Made by a program: the position numbers and the translations under genes. The notes under the pieces were generated by a model, which saw only the letters and a list, made by a program, of their open reading frames with translations, was not told where the DNA came from and searched no databases. From assembly GCA_963791235.1 (NCBI GenBank), contig CAWBRW010000013.1, positions 310,001 to 374,000 on the forward strand: 64,000 nt of DNA, in the 5' to 3' direction. This DNA is from JALORV01 sp963791235 (GTDB taxonomy: Bacteria; Pseudomonadota; Gammaproteobacteria; Burkholderiales; Burkholderiaceae_F). How positions within the stretch are numbered: the stretch's first letter is position 1; every line of letters begins with the position of its first letter. This document shows, piece by piece, positions 52,839 to 62,195 of the stretch.

Positions 52839-54075
52839 CTAGGAACCGGGCGGTAGAAATAGCGCCTGCAAATCGCTCAGGAAGCGCGCTCCGAGGGCCG
52901 TTGGGCGCCAACTGGCGTGATCGACCGTCATCAGGCCCCGGCGCTCGGCCTCCTCCAGCTGGCGCTGCATCGTCGTCGGCGGCAGCCCCGTGCGTTCGGT
53001 GAACCACGCGGCCGGCACGCCCTCGAGCAAGCGCATGGCATTCAGCATGAACTCGAACGGCAGGTCCGCACGTGCCACTTCGACGTCCTCGGCGAGAAAC
53101 TCGCCGCGCGACGCGCGCTGCAGGTAGCTCGCCGGGCTGCGATAACGGACCTGACGCACGACGCGATGAGGAAACGACAGCTTGCGAGTGCGCTCCGGGT
53201 CCGACCCCGAGGTAATCCCCGAAGCCCCAGTAGTTGAGGTTGTGCCGCGACTCGCGCCCCGCCCGGGCATACGCGGAGACTTCGTAGTGCCGGTAGCCCG
53301 ATTCCCCGGTCCGCTGCTCGATCCACGCGTGCATCGACGCGGTGACGTCGTCGTCTGGCAGCGGCGGTGGGCGCTTGGCGAACACCGTGTTGGGCTCGAG
53401 TGTGAGCTGGTAGAGCGAAAGATGCGGCGGTTCCAGCAGCAGCGCCTGTTCGACATCGCGCTGCGCTTCTTCAATCGTCTGCTGCGGCAGTCCGTACATC
53501 AGATCGAGGTTGAAGTTGTCGAACGCGCGTCGGGCGACCTCGACTGCGGCGAGCGCCTGGCCACGATCGTGGATGCGGCCGAGCGCGCGCAGTTTTTCTT
53601 CATCAAAGGACTGGATCCCGAGCGACAGCCGATTGACGCCGGAGGCGCGATAGGCCGCAAAGCGCTCGGTTTCCACGGTGCCGGGATTGGCCTCCAGCGT
53701 GATCTCGCAGTCAGCCTCGAGCACCAGCAGCGCGCGGACGTCCGAGAGCAGCGCGTCGACGCCGGCCGCACTGAGCAGGCTCGGTGTGCCGCCGCCGATG
53801 AAGACACTGATGATGCGTCGTCCCCAGATCAGTGGCAGCGCCGTTTCGATGTCGGCACGTAACGCACGCAGGTAGGCCGCTTCGGGAATCGCGATCGTTC
53901 CTCCTTCGGGTTCGTGGGAGTTGAAGTCGCAGTAAGGACACTTGCGCACGCACCACGGGAAGTGGATGTACAGCGACAGCGGCGGCAGCGCCGGCAGGCT
54001 GAGGGTCCCCGGGCGCAGATACGCAGCGATGTCCGCCGGCGTGGCGCCGGCAGGCGCAATCGGAATCACGCCCAT
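52839..54075 (-). pseudogene. hemW: HemW-like radical-SAM heme chaperone (frame broken once)
   Basis: HemW is a radical-SAM protein related to HemN that handles heme insertion. The N-terminal part, from ATG 54075, carries the cluster motif WCVRKCPYCDF (C42, C46, C49), FIGGGTPSLL and NFNLDLMYGLPQQT, up to GDYLGVGPGAHS. The frame then shifts near 53181-53187; the C-terminal part (KLSFPHRVVRQVRYRSPASY to the stop at 52839, including FEFMLNAMRLLEGV) continues in another frame. One extra base restores it. Uninterrupted conservation on both sides suggests a sequencing error. It is third in the unit rph-rdgB-hemW, 13 nt after rdgB. Confidence 0.85.
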
Positions 54076-54088
54076 TGCCGCGCCGGCC

Positions 54089-54682
54089 TCAGCGCCACGC
54101 GACCAGGCGCTGTGCCAGGTCGCGCATCGCCAGGCCGCGATGACTGATGCGGTTCTTGTGTTCGGCGGCGAGCTCGGCCGCGGTGCGACCACAATCGGGC
54201 ACGAAAAAAAGCGGGTCGTAGCCGAAACCTCCCGCGCCGCGCGGCGCGAGCAGGATCTCGCCGTGCCAGCGCGCGTCGGCCACCAGCGGCTCGGGATCAT
54301 TGGCCGAGCGCACCGCAACGAGCACGCAGACATAGTGGCCGCGGCGGTCGCTGCAGCCCTGCAACCGGCGCAGCAGTTCCGCGTTGTTGGCAGCGTCGTT
54401 CGCATCCCCGCCCGCAAAACGCGCCGAATGCACGCCGGGCGCACCGTCGAGCGCCTGCACGCACAGACCGGAATCGTCGGCCAGCGCCGGCAGCCCGCTC
54501 TGTGCCGCCGCGTGGCGTGCCTTCGCAAGCGCGTTCTCGAGGAAGGTGAGGTGCGGCTCCGCGACCGATTCGATGCCGAGCTCGCCCTGCGAAACGACCT
54601 CGAAGTCCTGTTCCCGCAGCAGCGCGCGAAATTCGCGGAGTTTGCCGGCGTTGGCGGACGCCAGCACGATGCGTCGGATCAT
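54089..54682 (-). CDS. rdgB: RdgB/HAM1-type XTP/dITP pyrophosphatase
   Basis: This enzyme hydrolyses non-canonical purine nucleotides (dITP, XTP) and keeps them out of DNA. The 197 residues are full length: IVLASANAGKLREFRALL, FLENALAKARHAA, LADDSGLCVQALDGAPGVHS, the catalytic GGFGYDPLFFVPD and SHRGLAMRDLAQRL. The start ATG at 54682 lies 28 nt after the rph stop. The order rph-rdgB-hemW is common in proteobacteria and probably one transcript. Confidence 0.95.
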   Translation of the reverse strand: MIRRIVLASANAGKLREFRALLREQDFEVVSQGELGIESVAEPHLTFLENALAKARHAAAQSGLPALADDSGLCVQALDGAPGVHSARFAGGDANDAANNAELLRRLQGCSDRRGHYVCVLVAVRSANDPEPLVADARWHGEILLAPRGAGGFGYDPLFFVPDCGRTAAELAAEHKNRISHRGLAMRDLAQRLVAWR

Positions 54683-54710
54683 CGGATGCCTCCGGCGGGC
54701 CGTCGCCGGT

Positions 54711-55430
54711 TCAGACCTCGTCCAGCGCGTGCTTCTGCGCAGCGACCAGTTCAGCGATGCCTTTGCGCGCCAGCGCCATCATGGCTGCCATTTGCGCTTC
54801 GCTGAAGGGTTCACCTTCCGCCGTGCCCTGGATCTCGACGAAGCCGCCGTTTCCGGTCATCACGACGTTCATGTCGGTCTCGCACTGCGAATCCTCGGCA
54901 TAGTCGAGGTCGAGCATCGGCGGCCGTTCCGACGACGCCGACCGACACCGCGGCGACGTGGTCACGCACCGGCAGGTTCTCGATCAGCCGCGCTCGCGCA
55001 GCCAGCGCGAGGCATCGTGCCGCGGCGACGTAGCCGCCGGTGATGCGCGGCGGTGCGCGTGCCGCCGTCCGCCTGGATCACGTCGCAGTCGACGTGCAGC
55101 GTGCGTTCGCCGAGCGCCTCAGGTCGATGACGGCGCGCAGGCTGCGGCCGATGAGCCGCTGGATTTCCTGGGTGCGCCCGCCCTGCTTGCCCGCGCGCGG
55201 CCTCGCGCTCGCTGCGGGTGCCGGTGGCGCGCGGCAGCATGCCGTACTCGGCCGTCACCCAGCCCTGGCCCTTGCCCTTCAGGAAGTTCGGCACCTTCTC
55301 GTCGACGCTCGCGGTGCAGATCACGCGCGTGTCGCCGAACTCGACCAGCACCGAGCCCTCGGCGTGCTTGGTGTAGCGACGCGTCAGGCGTACCGGACGC
55401 AGTTCGTCCAGGCGGCGCCCGCTGGGACGT
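54711..55430 (-). pseudogene. rph: Rph, ribonuclease PH (several frame breaks)
   Basis: RNase PH trims tRNA 3' ends phosphorolytically. Conserved pieces appear in order but in changing frames: RRLDELRPVRLTRRYTKHAE, FLKGKGQGWVTAEYGMLPRA, RTQEIQRLIGRSLRAVIDL, LGERTLHVDCDVIQADGGTR, YVAAARCLALAARARLIE and MLDLDYAEDSQCETDMNVVM. Small indels are needed near 55190 (+1), 55118 (-1), 55043 (+1) and 54935. The start also reads A-CGT where ATG-CGT is expected (55430), as if two bases were lost. All protein pieces remain well conserved, which argues for sequence error rather than decay. Confidence 0.82.
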
Positions 55431-55529
55431 GGCGAAGTGGGATGACGTCGAGGACATGCGGACCGCCGGATCAGGGAGAAGCCCGCAAGGGCTACCGCAG
55501 CGCGCAGGTCCCCGCGCGGCCGGTGTGCG

Positions 55530-56470
55530 CTACTTGCTGACGAGCTTGGACGAGCGCTGGATCGCCTTCTGGATCTCGGCAATCGCGTCGTCGATCTGGT
55601 CTTCCGACAGTTCCTCGTCGGGACCGCCGGCTCGCCATGGCGCGGCATCTGGATCGTCGACGCGACCGTGCCTTCGGGGATGAGCAGCGTCGACACCGGA
55701 TCTTCGGTCGGCGGCACCATCTCGACCGATTCGGTACCGGCCCAGGTCATCGCGATCGCGGTGCAGTTGTCGGCCTCGGGGCCGCTCAGCTCGAGCGCCA
55801 GTTCCATCAGCTCCGGGACCGCACGCATGACGGTCTTGCCGGTGAACGCCTCGGCGATCTGCCGATCGCTCAGCGAGCCCCACAGTCCGTCCGAGCAGAG
55901 CAGCACGGTGTCGCCGTTGCGCAGCGCGAAAGGGTGGCTGACTTCGACGGTCGGCGCGACGTACGCGCCGATGCAGTTGAAGATCCGGTTGCGCTCCGGG
56001 TGGTCCTTGGCATCCTCGGGACGGATCAGCCCGGACTGCACCAGGTGATGCACGCGCGAATGGTCGATCGTGCGTTCGAGGATGCGGCCGCCACGGATCA
56101 GGTACAGACGCGAGTCGCCGACATGTGCCCAGATCGCGACGCCCTGCTGCACGATGCACGCCACCAGCGTCGTGCGCGGTGCTTCCGGCAGACTGTGCTC
56201 GGCCCGATAACGGTGCAGCTCTCGGTGCGAGGCAAGAACTGATTCTTCCAGGAAACGCGCCGGGTCGGGCAGGATCGGCTTGGCATCACGCTGGTAGATC
56301 GAAGCAATTGTCTGCAGCGTGAGCTGCGAGGCCACCTCGCCCCGCGCATGGCCGCCCATACCGTCGGCCACCAGGATCAGCATCGAATCACGGGTGTACA
56401 GGTACCCCATGCGGTCCTGGTTGATCCGCCGCCCGCCCTTCTTGCTCTCCTGGTAGACCGAAAATCTCAT
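55530..56470 (-). CDS. PP2C-type Ser/Thr protein phosphatase (frameshift near C-terminus)
   Basis: This is a metal-dependent phosphatase of the PP2C/Stp group. The metal site is visible in INQDRMG and VADGMGGHARGEVAS near the N-terminus, with VGDSRLYLIRGGRI, LLCSDGLWGSLSD and the late Asp motif EADNCTAIAMTW. It starts at ATG 56470 (MRFSVYQESKKGGRR). After PRHGEPA the frame is lost near 55630; a 1-base correction leads to DEELSEDQIDDAIAEIQKAI and the stop at 55530, an acidic helical tail. Uncorrected, it would run into rph. It pairs functionally with the kinase gene upstream. Confidence 0.88.
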
Positions 56471-56550
56471 CGACGGTCCTCGTGAGAGCGCTTCTCGTGT
56501 ACGCGACCGCTAGCGCGGTCGCACGTGCACTCGAAGCGATCGGTCAGGCG

Positions 56551-56568
56551 GGCCGCCTTCGGGCGGCC
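56551..56568. other. GC hairpin with TTCG loop upstream of the PP2C gene
   Basis: GGCCGCC (56551-56557) and GGCGGCC (56562-56568) form a 7-bp stem with a TTCG loop on the plus strand (CGAA on the minus strand). Together with an imperfect stem near 56502-56521 it marks a structured leader ahead of the phosphatase gene. Its role is unknown. Confidence 0.4.
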
Positions 56569-56646
56569 GGGCGTCGGCCCACAGTACAAGGGCAAGCTGG
56601 TAAGCATCACGCCGTAAGCGTGCCACCGAAGCGTGCCGTTGTAATG

Positions 56647-56679
56647 AAAAAAATCGACTGGCTCCGCCAGCGATTTTTT
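56647..56679 (-). terminator. Strong, possibly bidirectional terminator after the kinase gene
   Basis: A stem pairs AAAAATCG and CTGGC with GCCAG and CGATTTTT around a 3-nt loop, with T runs on both strands. It follows the kinase stop (56723) by about 45 nt, so the PP2C gene needs its own promoter. Confidence 0.85.
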
Positions 56680-56722
56680 CTGTTCAACCGCGCAATAGTA
56701 GGGGTGCACTTTTGCGCGCCCT

Positions 56723-57718
56723 TTAAAACCAGGTGATGTTGTGGTCCTTCATGAACCGCGAAAAGCGGTCCTGGATGCTGCGCCAGCGCGCACCGGTGCG
56801 TTCCATTACCGAGAACTCCGGCCGCTCCGGCACGTTCTGCAACAGCTCCTTCTGCACGGCATACACCGTCTGCGGGCGCTCCAGCGAATTCAGGCGCAGG
56901 CAGCGCTCGACCATCGAGATCAGCTGGTTCGAGTACAGGCCGCGGAACGAGCGCAACGCCGTGGGCATCTTGTCTTCCTTCAGGCGCTGGTCAGACTCCT
57001 GCGGCGGCATGCCCGACATGCAGGCGTAGATGCACGAGCCGATCGAGTACACGTCGGTCCAGGGACCGAGTTCGGCATCGCGCTTGTAGAGCTCGGGCGC
57101 CGCGAATCCCGGCGTGTACATGGGATAGGTCTTGTTGATGTCCCGTTGCAGTGTCTGCCGCGCGGCGCCGAAGTCGAGCAGGATCGGCGTGCCGTCCATG
57201 CGCAGGTAGATGTTCGCCGGCTTCACGTCGAGGTGCAGCAACCGGTTCGAATGCACTTCGCGCAACCCGTTCATGACCTGCGCGAAGACGCGCCGCACGA
57301 AGCGCTCGGAAAGAACGTCCTTCTGCTCCTTGTTGCGGTTGCGCAGGATGTGTTCCTGCAGCGAGCGCCCGGACTCGTAGTTCATCACCATGTAGACCGT
57401 ATCGTTCGAGCGGAAGAAATTGATGACGCGAACGATGTTGGGGTGATAGATCGACGCCAGCGCCCGGCCTTCCTCGAAGAAGCACTTCAGGCCAATGCGG
57501 TAGGTATTCAGGTTCTCGGGCGCGACATAGGGCGACAGCTCTCCCGGTTTGCGCTGCGCCAGTGCCGCCGGCATGTACTCCTTGATCGCAACCGAGTTGC
57601 CGTTCTCGTCCGTCGCGAGATAGACGATCGAGAATCCGCCGCTGGAGATCTTCTTTACAATGCGGTAGCCGCCGACTTCGAGGCCTTCGGGCAAGGATGC
57701 GTTGGTCTGCGCCGGCAT
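56723..57718 (-). CDS. Ser/Thr protein kinase (Hanks type), soluble
   Basis: The 331-residue kinase has a Gly-rich loop (ISSGGFSIVYLA), the ATP Lys in SVAIKEYMPAAL, the catalytic loop HLDVKPANIYL (HLD for HRD), the metal motif DFGAAR and an APE-like AAPELYKRD in the activation segment. No membrane segment or sensor domain follows, so it is cytoplasmic. The spacing kinase-phosphatase next to yicC-gmk-rpoZ-spoT is a conserved betaproteobacterial layout in my recollection. Substrates are unknown. It is divergent from yicC across 129 nt. Confidence 0.92.
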   Translation of the reverse strand: MPAQTNASLPEGLEVGGYRIVKKISSGGFSIVYLATDENGNSVAIKEYMPAALAQRKPGELSPYVAPENLNTYRIGLKCFFEEGRALASIYHPNIVRVINFFRSNDTVYMVMNYESGRSLQEHILRNRNKEQKDVLSERFVRRVFAQVMNGLREVHSNRLLHLDVKPANIYLRMDGTPILLDFGAARQTLQRDINKTYPMYTPGFAAPELYKRDAELGPWTDVYSIGSCIYACMSGMPPQESDQRLKEDKMPTALRSFRGLYSNQLISMVERCLRLNSLERPQTVYAVQKELLQNVPERPEFSVMERTGARWRSIQDRFSRFMKDHNITWF

Positions 57719-57847
57719 GAGTGCTACGCGTGAGAAGATCGGGACGATTCTAACGAAAAGGGTCCTGCATCCCGTAGCCTCTTAAGGCTCGAAAAGAGGG
57801 CCATACCGAGGCTTCGAGCGTGCCGACCACTTCTTTGCAGCACTGAC

Positions 57848-58750
57848 ATGAAACCCGTCGCCAGCATGACCGGCTTCGCAGTCGCCAGTCGCCCGACGGC
57901 GATCGGGCCGGTGACCGTCGAACTGAAGACGGTCAATTCGCGGTTCCTTGATCTCTCCGTCCGCTATCCCGACGAATTGCGCAGCGTCGAACCGGCACTG
58001 CGCGAAGCCATAGCTGCGCGTGTCAATCGCGGCAAGATGGAATGCCGCCTCTCGGTGACCCGCGTCGGCACCGATGCGGCCGGCGGCGTCAATGCCGCGG
58101 CGCTTGAACGATTGCGGCGTCTCGCCGGTGATGTCGAGGCGGCACTGCCCGGCGCCGCCGGACTCACGACGGCCGATGTCCTCGGCTGGCCGGGGGTTGT
58201 CGATGCACCGGTGGCCGATCCAGAGGCGTTGCGCGCAGCCGTGCTGGACGCACTCAACGACGCACTGGACGCGCTGGCCGCCTCGCGCCAGCGCGAAGGC
58301 GCGGCGCTCCGCACCGTCCTGCTGGCGAACTGTGATGCGATCGATGCCATCGCCGTCCAGGTCAAGGGCCGTGCGCCCGACCTGCTCGCCGCGGTCGAGC
58401 GCAAACTGGTCGAACGCCTCGAGCAGGCGCTCGGCCGGGCACTTGCTGACGCCTCCACGCTGACGCGCGAGGAAGTCGCCGACCGCATCCGCCAGGAGGT
58501 GACGCTGTATGGCCTGCGCATGGATGTGGACGAGGAGATCAAGCGGCTGACGACGCACGTGACGGAAGTGCGCCGCGTGCTCGACGCGGGCGGACCGGTC
58601 GGACGTCGCCTCGACTTTCTGATGCAGGAACTCAATCGCGAGGCGAACACGCTGGGTTCGAAGGCGGCCGCAATCGAGATGACCAATGCCTCCGTCGAAT
58701 TGAAGTTGCTGATCGAACAGATGCGCGAGCAGATCCAGAACCTCGAATGA
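57848..58750 (+). CDS. yicC: YicC-family endoribonuclease
   Basis: YicC proteins have been linked to RNA cleavage and stress survival. The 300 residues match the family: SMTGFAVASRPTAIGPVTVE, LKTVNSRFLDLSVRYPDELR, the middle helical domain, and the C-terminal DUF1732 part (DVDEEIKRLTTHVTEVRRVL, GRRLDFLMQELNREANTLGS, MREQIQNLE). The start ATG at 57848 gives the standard N-terminus. Its stop overlaps the gmk start by 4 nt (ATGA, 58747-58750), so the two are coupled. Confidence 0.93.
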   Translation: MKPVASMTGFAVASRPTAIGPVTVELKTVNSRFLDLSVRYPDELRSVEPALREAIAARVNRGKMECRLSVTRVGTDAAGGVNAAALERLRRLAGDVEAALPGAAGLTTADVLGWPGVVDAPVADPEALRAAVLDALNDALDALAASRQREGAALRTVLLANCDAIDAIAVQVKGRAPDLLAAVERKLVERLEQALGRALADASTLTREEVADRIRQEVTLYGLRMDVDEEIKRLTTHVTEVRRVLDAGGPVGRRLDFLMQELNREANTLGSKAAAIEMTNASVELKLLIEQMREQIQNLE

Positions 58751-59409
58751 AAACGACCCCCGTGGCTCCGCCTGCAGCACTGGATGCCGGCCAGGCCGGC
58801 AGCATCTTCCTCGTGGTCGCGCCATCCGGCGCAGGCAAGTCCACGCTGGTGAACGCCCTGCTGGAGCAGGACCGCGGCATCGCACTGTCCATTTCACATA
58901 CGACGCGCCCACCCCGGCCCGGCGAGGCCGACGGCCGCGAGTACCACTTCGTTTCCGTCGATGAATTCATGCGGCTGCGTTCGGCCGGCGAGTTCCTCGA
59001 GAGCGCCGAGGTCCATGGCAATTACTACGCCACCTCGAGCACCTGGATCGAGCGGCAGATCCGCGACGGCACCGACGTGTTGCTGGAGATCGACTGGCAG
59101 GGCGCGCGGCAGGTCAAGGAGCGCTTCGGCCACGCGGTCGGGATCTTCATCCTTCCGCCGTCGATTGACGCTCTCGAGGCGCGTCTGCACAAGCGAGGGC
59201 AGGACAGCGCGCAGGTCATCGCCCGACGGCTGCTCGCCGCCGGCAGCGAAATGGCACACGCGCCCGAGTTCGACTACGTGATCATCAACGAGGACTTCAC
59301 CACGGCGCTGGCGCAACTCGCCGCGATCGTCACCGCCACCCGGCTGCGCTACGGCAGCCAGGCGGCCCGACACCACGACCTCTTTGCTCAGCTGGGAATT
59401 GGCAGTTAG
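58747..59409 (+). CDS. gmk: Gmk, guanylate kinase
   Basis: Gmk phosphorylates GMP to GDP. The 220 residues have the P-loop APSGAGKSTLVNALLEQD (about 26-33), the GMP-binding SHTTRPPRPGEADGREYHFV, GNYYATSSTWIERQI and LLEIDWQGARQVKERF. The N-terminus is about 15 residues longer than in E. coli, rich in Pro/Ala. It is coupled to yicC. A 231-nt spacer with several hairpins separates it from rpoZ. Confidence 0.96.
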   Translation: MKTTPVAPPAALDAGQAGSIFLVVAPSGAGKSTLVNALLEQDRGIALSISHTTRPPRPGEADGREYHFVSVDEFMRLRSAGEFLESAEVHGNYYATSSTWIERQIRDGTDVLLEIDWQGARQVKERFGHAVGIFILPPSIDALEARLHKRGQDSAQVIARRLLAAGSEMAHAPEFDYVIINEDFTTALAQLAAIVTATRLRYGSQAARHHDLFAQLGIGS

Positions 59410-59410
59410 C

Positions 59411-59426
59411 CTCGCGCAAGCGCGAG
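59411..59426 (+). other. Hairpin just after gmk
   Basis: CTCGCGC-AA-GCGCGAG is a perfect 7-bp stem 2 nt after the gmk stop. There is no T run, so it may act in RNA processing or attenuation rather than termination. Confidence 0.4.
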
Positions 59427-59486
59427 CCGGCGGCTCGCCGTTGCACCGTCGGCAGGTTTATCAATTTGCGTATGGGCCTGCGCCCG

Positions 59487-59524
59487 ACCGAGCATTGAAG
59501 CCCGCGCGGGTGTGCCGGCTCGGT
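59487..59524 (+). other. Nested inverted repeats in the rpoZ leader region
   Basis: ACCGAGC (59487-59493) pairs with GCTCGGT (59518-59524) around a CCCGCGCGGG palindrome (59501-59510). TAGAAT at 59601-59606 is a possible -10 for rpoZ, downstream of this structure; no matching -35 is seen. Confidence 0.4.
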
Positions 59525-59640
59525 GAGCGCCGTCCCGCAGACCCGGCGATGAGGCCCACTTCGTCGCATGGCTGAATCCGATACCTGGGGCCACGTCGGA
59601 TAGAATCGGGTCAATCCGATTTCCCTCCGAGAGACCGCCC

Positions 59641-59844
59641 ATGGCTCGCATTACCGTTGAAGATTGCCTGAAGCACATTCCCAACCGCTTCCAGTTGGCG
59701 CTGGCCGCGGCCTACCGTGCACGCCAGCTGGCGCAGGGCCACACGCCCAAGATCGACACCAAGGACAAGCCGGCGGTCGCGGCGCTGCGCGAAATTGCGC
59801 AGCAAAAAGTCGGCATTGAAATGCTGCGCAAAGTACCGACGTAA
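59641..59844 (+). CDS. rpoZ: RpoZ, RNA polymerase omega subunit
   Basis: Omega helps assemble RNA polymerase and forms part of a (p)ppGpp site. The 67 residues match the family: ARITVEDCLKHIPNRFQLAL, AAAYRARQLAQG and KPAVAALREIAQQKVGIEML. The length is typical of beta- and gammaproteobacteria, on the short side. The ATG at 59641 follows GGAG-like bases (CTCCGAGAGACC). spoT starts 53 nt downstream, the usual linkage. Confidence 0.95.
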   Translation: MARITVEDCLKHIPNRFQLALAAAYRARQLAQGHTPKIDTKDKPAVAALREIAQQKVGIEMLRKVPT

Positions 59845-59897
59845 GCCCTGTCGTGGCCTGCACCGTGTGACGCCAGCCCCGACGCCAGGCAAGCACG

Positions 59898-62195
59898 ATG
59901 CGGCCCGAGGATCCCCCACTCCCCGCTAACCAGCCTTCCCAGCCCGGCTTCGCCCGACGCGCCGCCGAGGCGCTGAAAAAGGCGGTCTGGCGCAGCGATT
60001 CCCCTGACGCTCCATCTGCCAACGGCGTGGCGACCGTCGCCACGCTCTCGGATCGCGTCAAGAAGTACCTGCCGTCGTCAGACGTGCAGAAGGTCAAGGA
60101 TGCATTCCGCTTTTCCGACGAAGCCCATCTCGGGCAGTTTCGCCGGAGCGGCGCGCCCTACATCACCCACCCACTGGCCGTCGCCGAGATCCTGACCGAC
60201 TGGCGCCTCGACGGCTCCGCGATCCAGGCAGCCCTGCTGCATGACGTGCTGGAGGATTCCGGCATTCCGAAACAGCAGCTGGTGGAGAAGTTCGGAGCGG
60301 TCGTGGCGGAGCTGGTCGACGGCGTCTCGAAGCTCGACAAGCTGCAGTTCTCGTCGACCGAGCAGGCGCAGGCGGAGAACTTCCGCAAGATGCTCCTCGC
60401 GATGGCGCGCGACGTGCGCGTCATGCTGATCAAGCTCGCCGATCGGCTGCACAACATGCGCACGCTCGATGCCGTCGAGCCCGAAAAACGGCGTCGCATC
60501 GCTCGCGAGACGCTGGAGATCTACGCGCCGATCGCGCATCGCCTGGGTCTCAACAACCTGTTCCGCGAACTCGAGGAACTGAGCTTCCAGCACCTTCATC
60601 CGATGCGCTACCGCGTCCTGCAGAGGGCGGTGCTGGCGGCGCGCGGCAACCGGCGCGAACTGCTGAGCAAGATCCTGCAGTCGGTGCGCAAGGCGCTGCA
60701 GGAGCCGAAGCTCCGCGCCGAGGTCTACGGCCGCGAGAAAACGCTGTACGGCATCTACCGCAAGATGGTCGAGAAGAATCTCTCGTTCTCCGAGGTTCTC
60801 GACATCTACGGTTTCCGCATCGTTGTCGAGACGCGCAGCGAGTGCTACATCGCGCTCGGTGCGCTGCATGCGCTCTACAAGCCGGTGCCCGGCAAGTTCA
60901 AGGACTACATCGCGATCCCGAAAGTCAACGGCTACCAGTCGTTGCATACGACGCTGATCGGACCGTATGGCACGCCTGTGGAGTTCCAGATCCGTACGAA
61001 GGAAATGCACCACGTCGCCGAGTCCGGCGTCGCCGCGCACTGGCTCTACAAGGATGATGATTCGGATCTTTCGGAACTGCAGTCGCGCACGCACCAGTGG
61101 CTGCAGTCGCTGCTGGAGATCCAGCGCCACACCGGCGACTCGAGCGAGTTTCTCGAACACATCAAGGTCGACCTGTTCCCGGACAAGGTCTACGTATTCA
61201 CACCGCGCGGCAAGATCGTCTCCCTGCCACGCGGTGCCACGGCGGTGGATTTTGCCTACGGCATTCACACCGATGTCGGAAACAAGTGCGTCGCGGCGCG
61301 CATCAACGGCGAGATCCAGGCGCTGCGCGCACCGCTGCGCAACGGTGACATGGTCGAGATCGTGACCGGCCCCGTAGCACGCCCCAACCCCGCGTGGCTG
61401 TCGTTCGTGCGCACCGGCAAGGCGCGCTCCGAGATCCGCCATTTCCTACGGACGATGAAGTTCGATGAGTCCGCAGAGCTCGGAGAGCGTCTGCTGGCAC
61501 AGGCCGCGCGTCAGTTCAACCTTTCGCTTGCCAGTGTCAGCGATACGCAGTGGGATGAGGTGATCCGTCAGGCCGAAATCGAATCGCGCGCGGCGCTCTT
61601 TGCCGACATTGGGCTGGGCCGGCGCCTGGCGGCCGTGGTCGCGCGGCAACTGGCGATGGCGGCCGGCTCGGAGATATTCGGGGAAGCCCAAAACGGGAAC
61701 GCCGCGCAACCCGCGGCCGCGCCGGTCGTGGTGCGCGGGACCGAAGGCATGGCGGTGCAGATGGCCAACTGCTGCCATCCGATCCCGGACGATCCGATCG
61801 TCGGCCATATCCGCAAGGGCCAGGGACTGGCAGTCCACCAGGCCGACTGCATCCACGCGCAGCGGGCACGCAAGGCGGACCCGGATCGCTGGATCGAACT
61901 CACCTGGGCACGGGACGCCGCCACGTTCTTCACCGTCGGCCTTGACGTGAACGCCATCAACGAGCGTGGCGTCCTCGGCCGGATCGCGGTGGCGATCGCC
62001 GAGGCCGATTCGAACATCCTCAACGTCCACGTCGACGACGAGGACGCGCGCATCGCGCTGATCCACTTCAAGGTGCAGGTGCGGGACCGCACGCACCTGG
62101 CACGCGTGATCCGCACGTTGCGGCGGGTCAAGCAGGTGGTGAAGGTGGTGCGGCCGCGTGGCGGCACCCGCGCCCATCCTCAGGACGCGGCGTAG
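59898..62195 (+). CDS. spoT: SpoT/RelA-family bifunctional (p)ppGpp synthetase/hydrolase
   Basis: This enzyme makes and degrades (p)ppGpp. The 765 residues contain the hydrolase HD domain (THPLAVAEILTDW, ALLHDVLEDSGI near 113-124, KLADRLHNMRTL), the synthetase domain (TLYGIYRKM near 283, DIYGFRIVVE, NGYQSLHTTLIGP), a TGS domain (KVYVFTPRGKIVSLPRGATA near 430) and a C-terminal ACT domain (about 678-755). Intact HDxxED suggests active hydrolase; the synthetase also looks complete. ATG 59898 is the first start. The 3' end overlaps convergent greB by 16 nt. Confidence 0.95.
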   Translation: MRPEDPPLPANQPSQPGFARRAAEALKKAVWRSDSPDAPSANGVATVATLSDRVKKYLPSSDVQKVKDAFRFSDEAHLGQFRRSGAPYITHPLAVAEILTDWRLDGSAIQAALLHDVLEDSGIPKQQLVEKFGAVVAELVDGVSKLDKLQFSSTEQAQAENFRKMLLAMARDVRVMLIKLADRLHNMRTLDAVEPEKRRRIARETLEIYAPIAHRLGLNNLFRELEELSFQHLHPMRYRVLQRAVLAARGNRRELLSKILQSVRKALQEPKLRAEVYGREKTLYGIYRKMVEKNLSFSEVLDIYGFRIVVETRSECYIALGALHALYKPVPGKFKDYIAIPKVNGYQSLHTTLIGPYGTPVEFQIRTKEMHHVAESGVAAHWLYKDDDSDLSELQSRTHQWLQSLLEIQRHTGDSSEFLEHIKVDLFPDKVYVFTPRGKIVSLPRGATAVDFAYGIHTDVGNKCVAARINGEIQALRAPLRNGDMVEIVTGPVARPNPAWLSFVRTGKARSEIRHFLRTMKFDESAELGERLLAQAARQFNLSLASVSDTQWDEVIRQAEIESRAALFADIGLGRRLAAVVARQLAMAAGSEIFGEAQNGNAAQPAAAPVVVRGTEGMAVQMANCCHPIPDDPIVGHIRKGQGLAVHQADCIHAQRARKADPDRWIELTWARDAATFFTVGLDVNAINERGVLGRIAVAIAEADSNILNVHVDDEDARIALIHFKVQVRDRTHLARVIRTLRRVKQVVKVVRPRGGTRAHPQDAA

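Noticed and set aside
56467..56709. 80-codon minus-strand frame between the kinase and PP2C genes
   Set aside because: It runs through the terminator stem and hairpins, has no family match I recognise and ends inside the PP2C start.
60078..61442. 454-codon open frame on the minus strand
   Set aside because: It is opposite spoT, with no recognisable domain.
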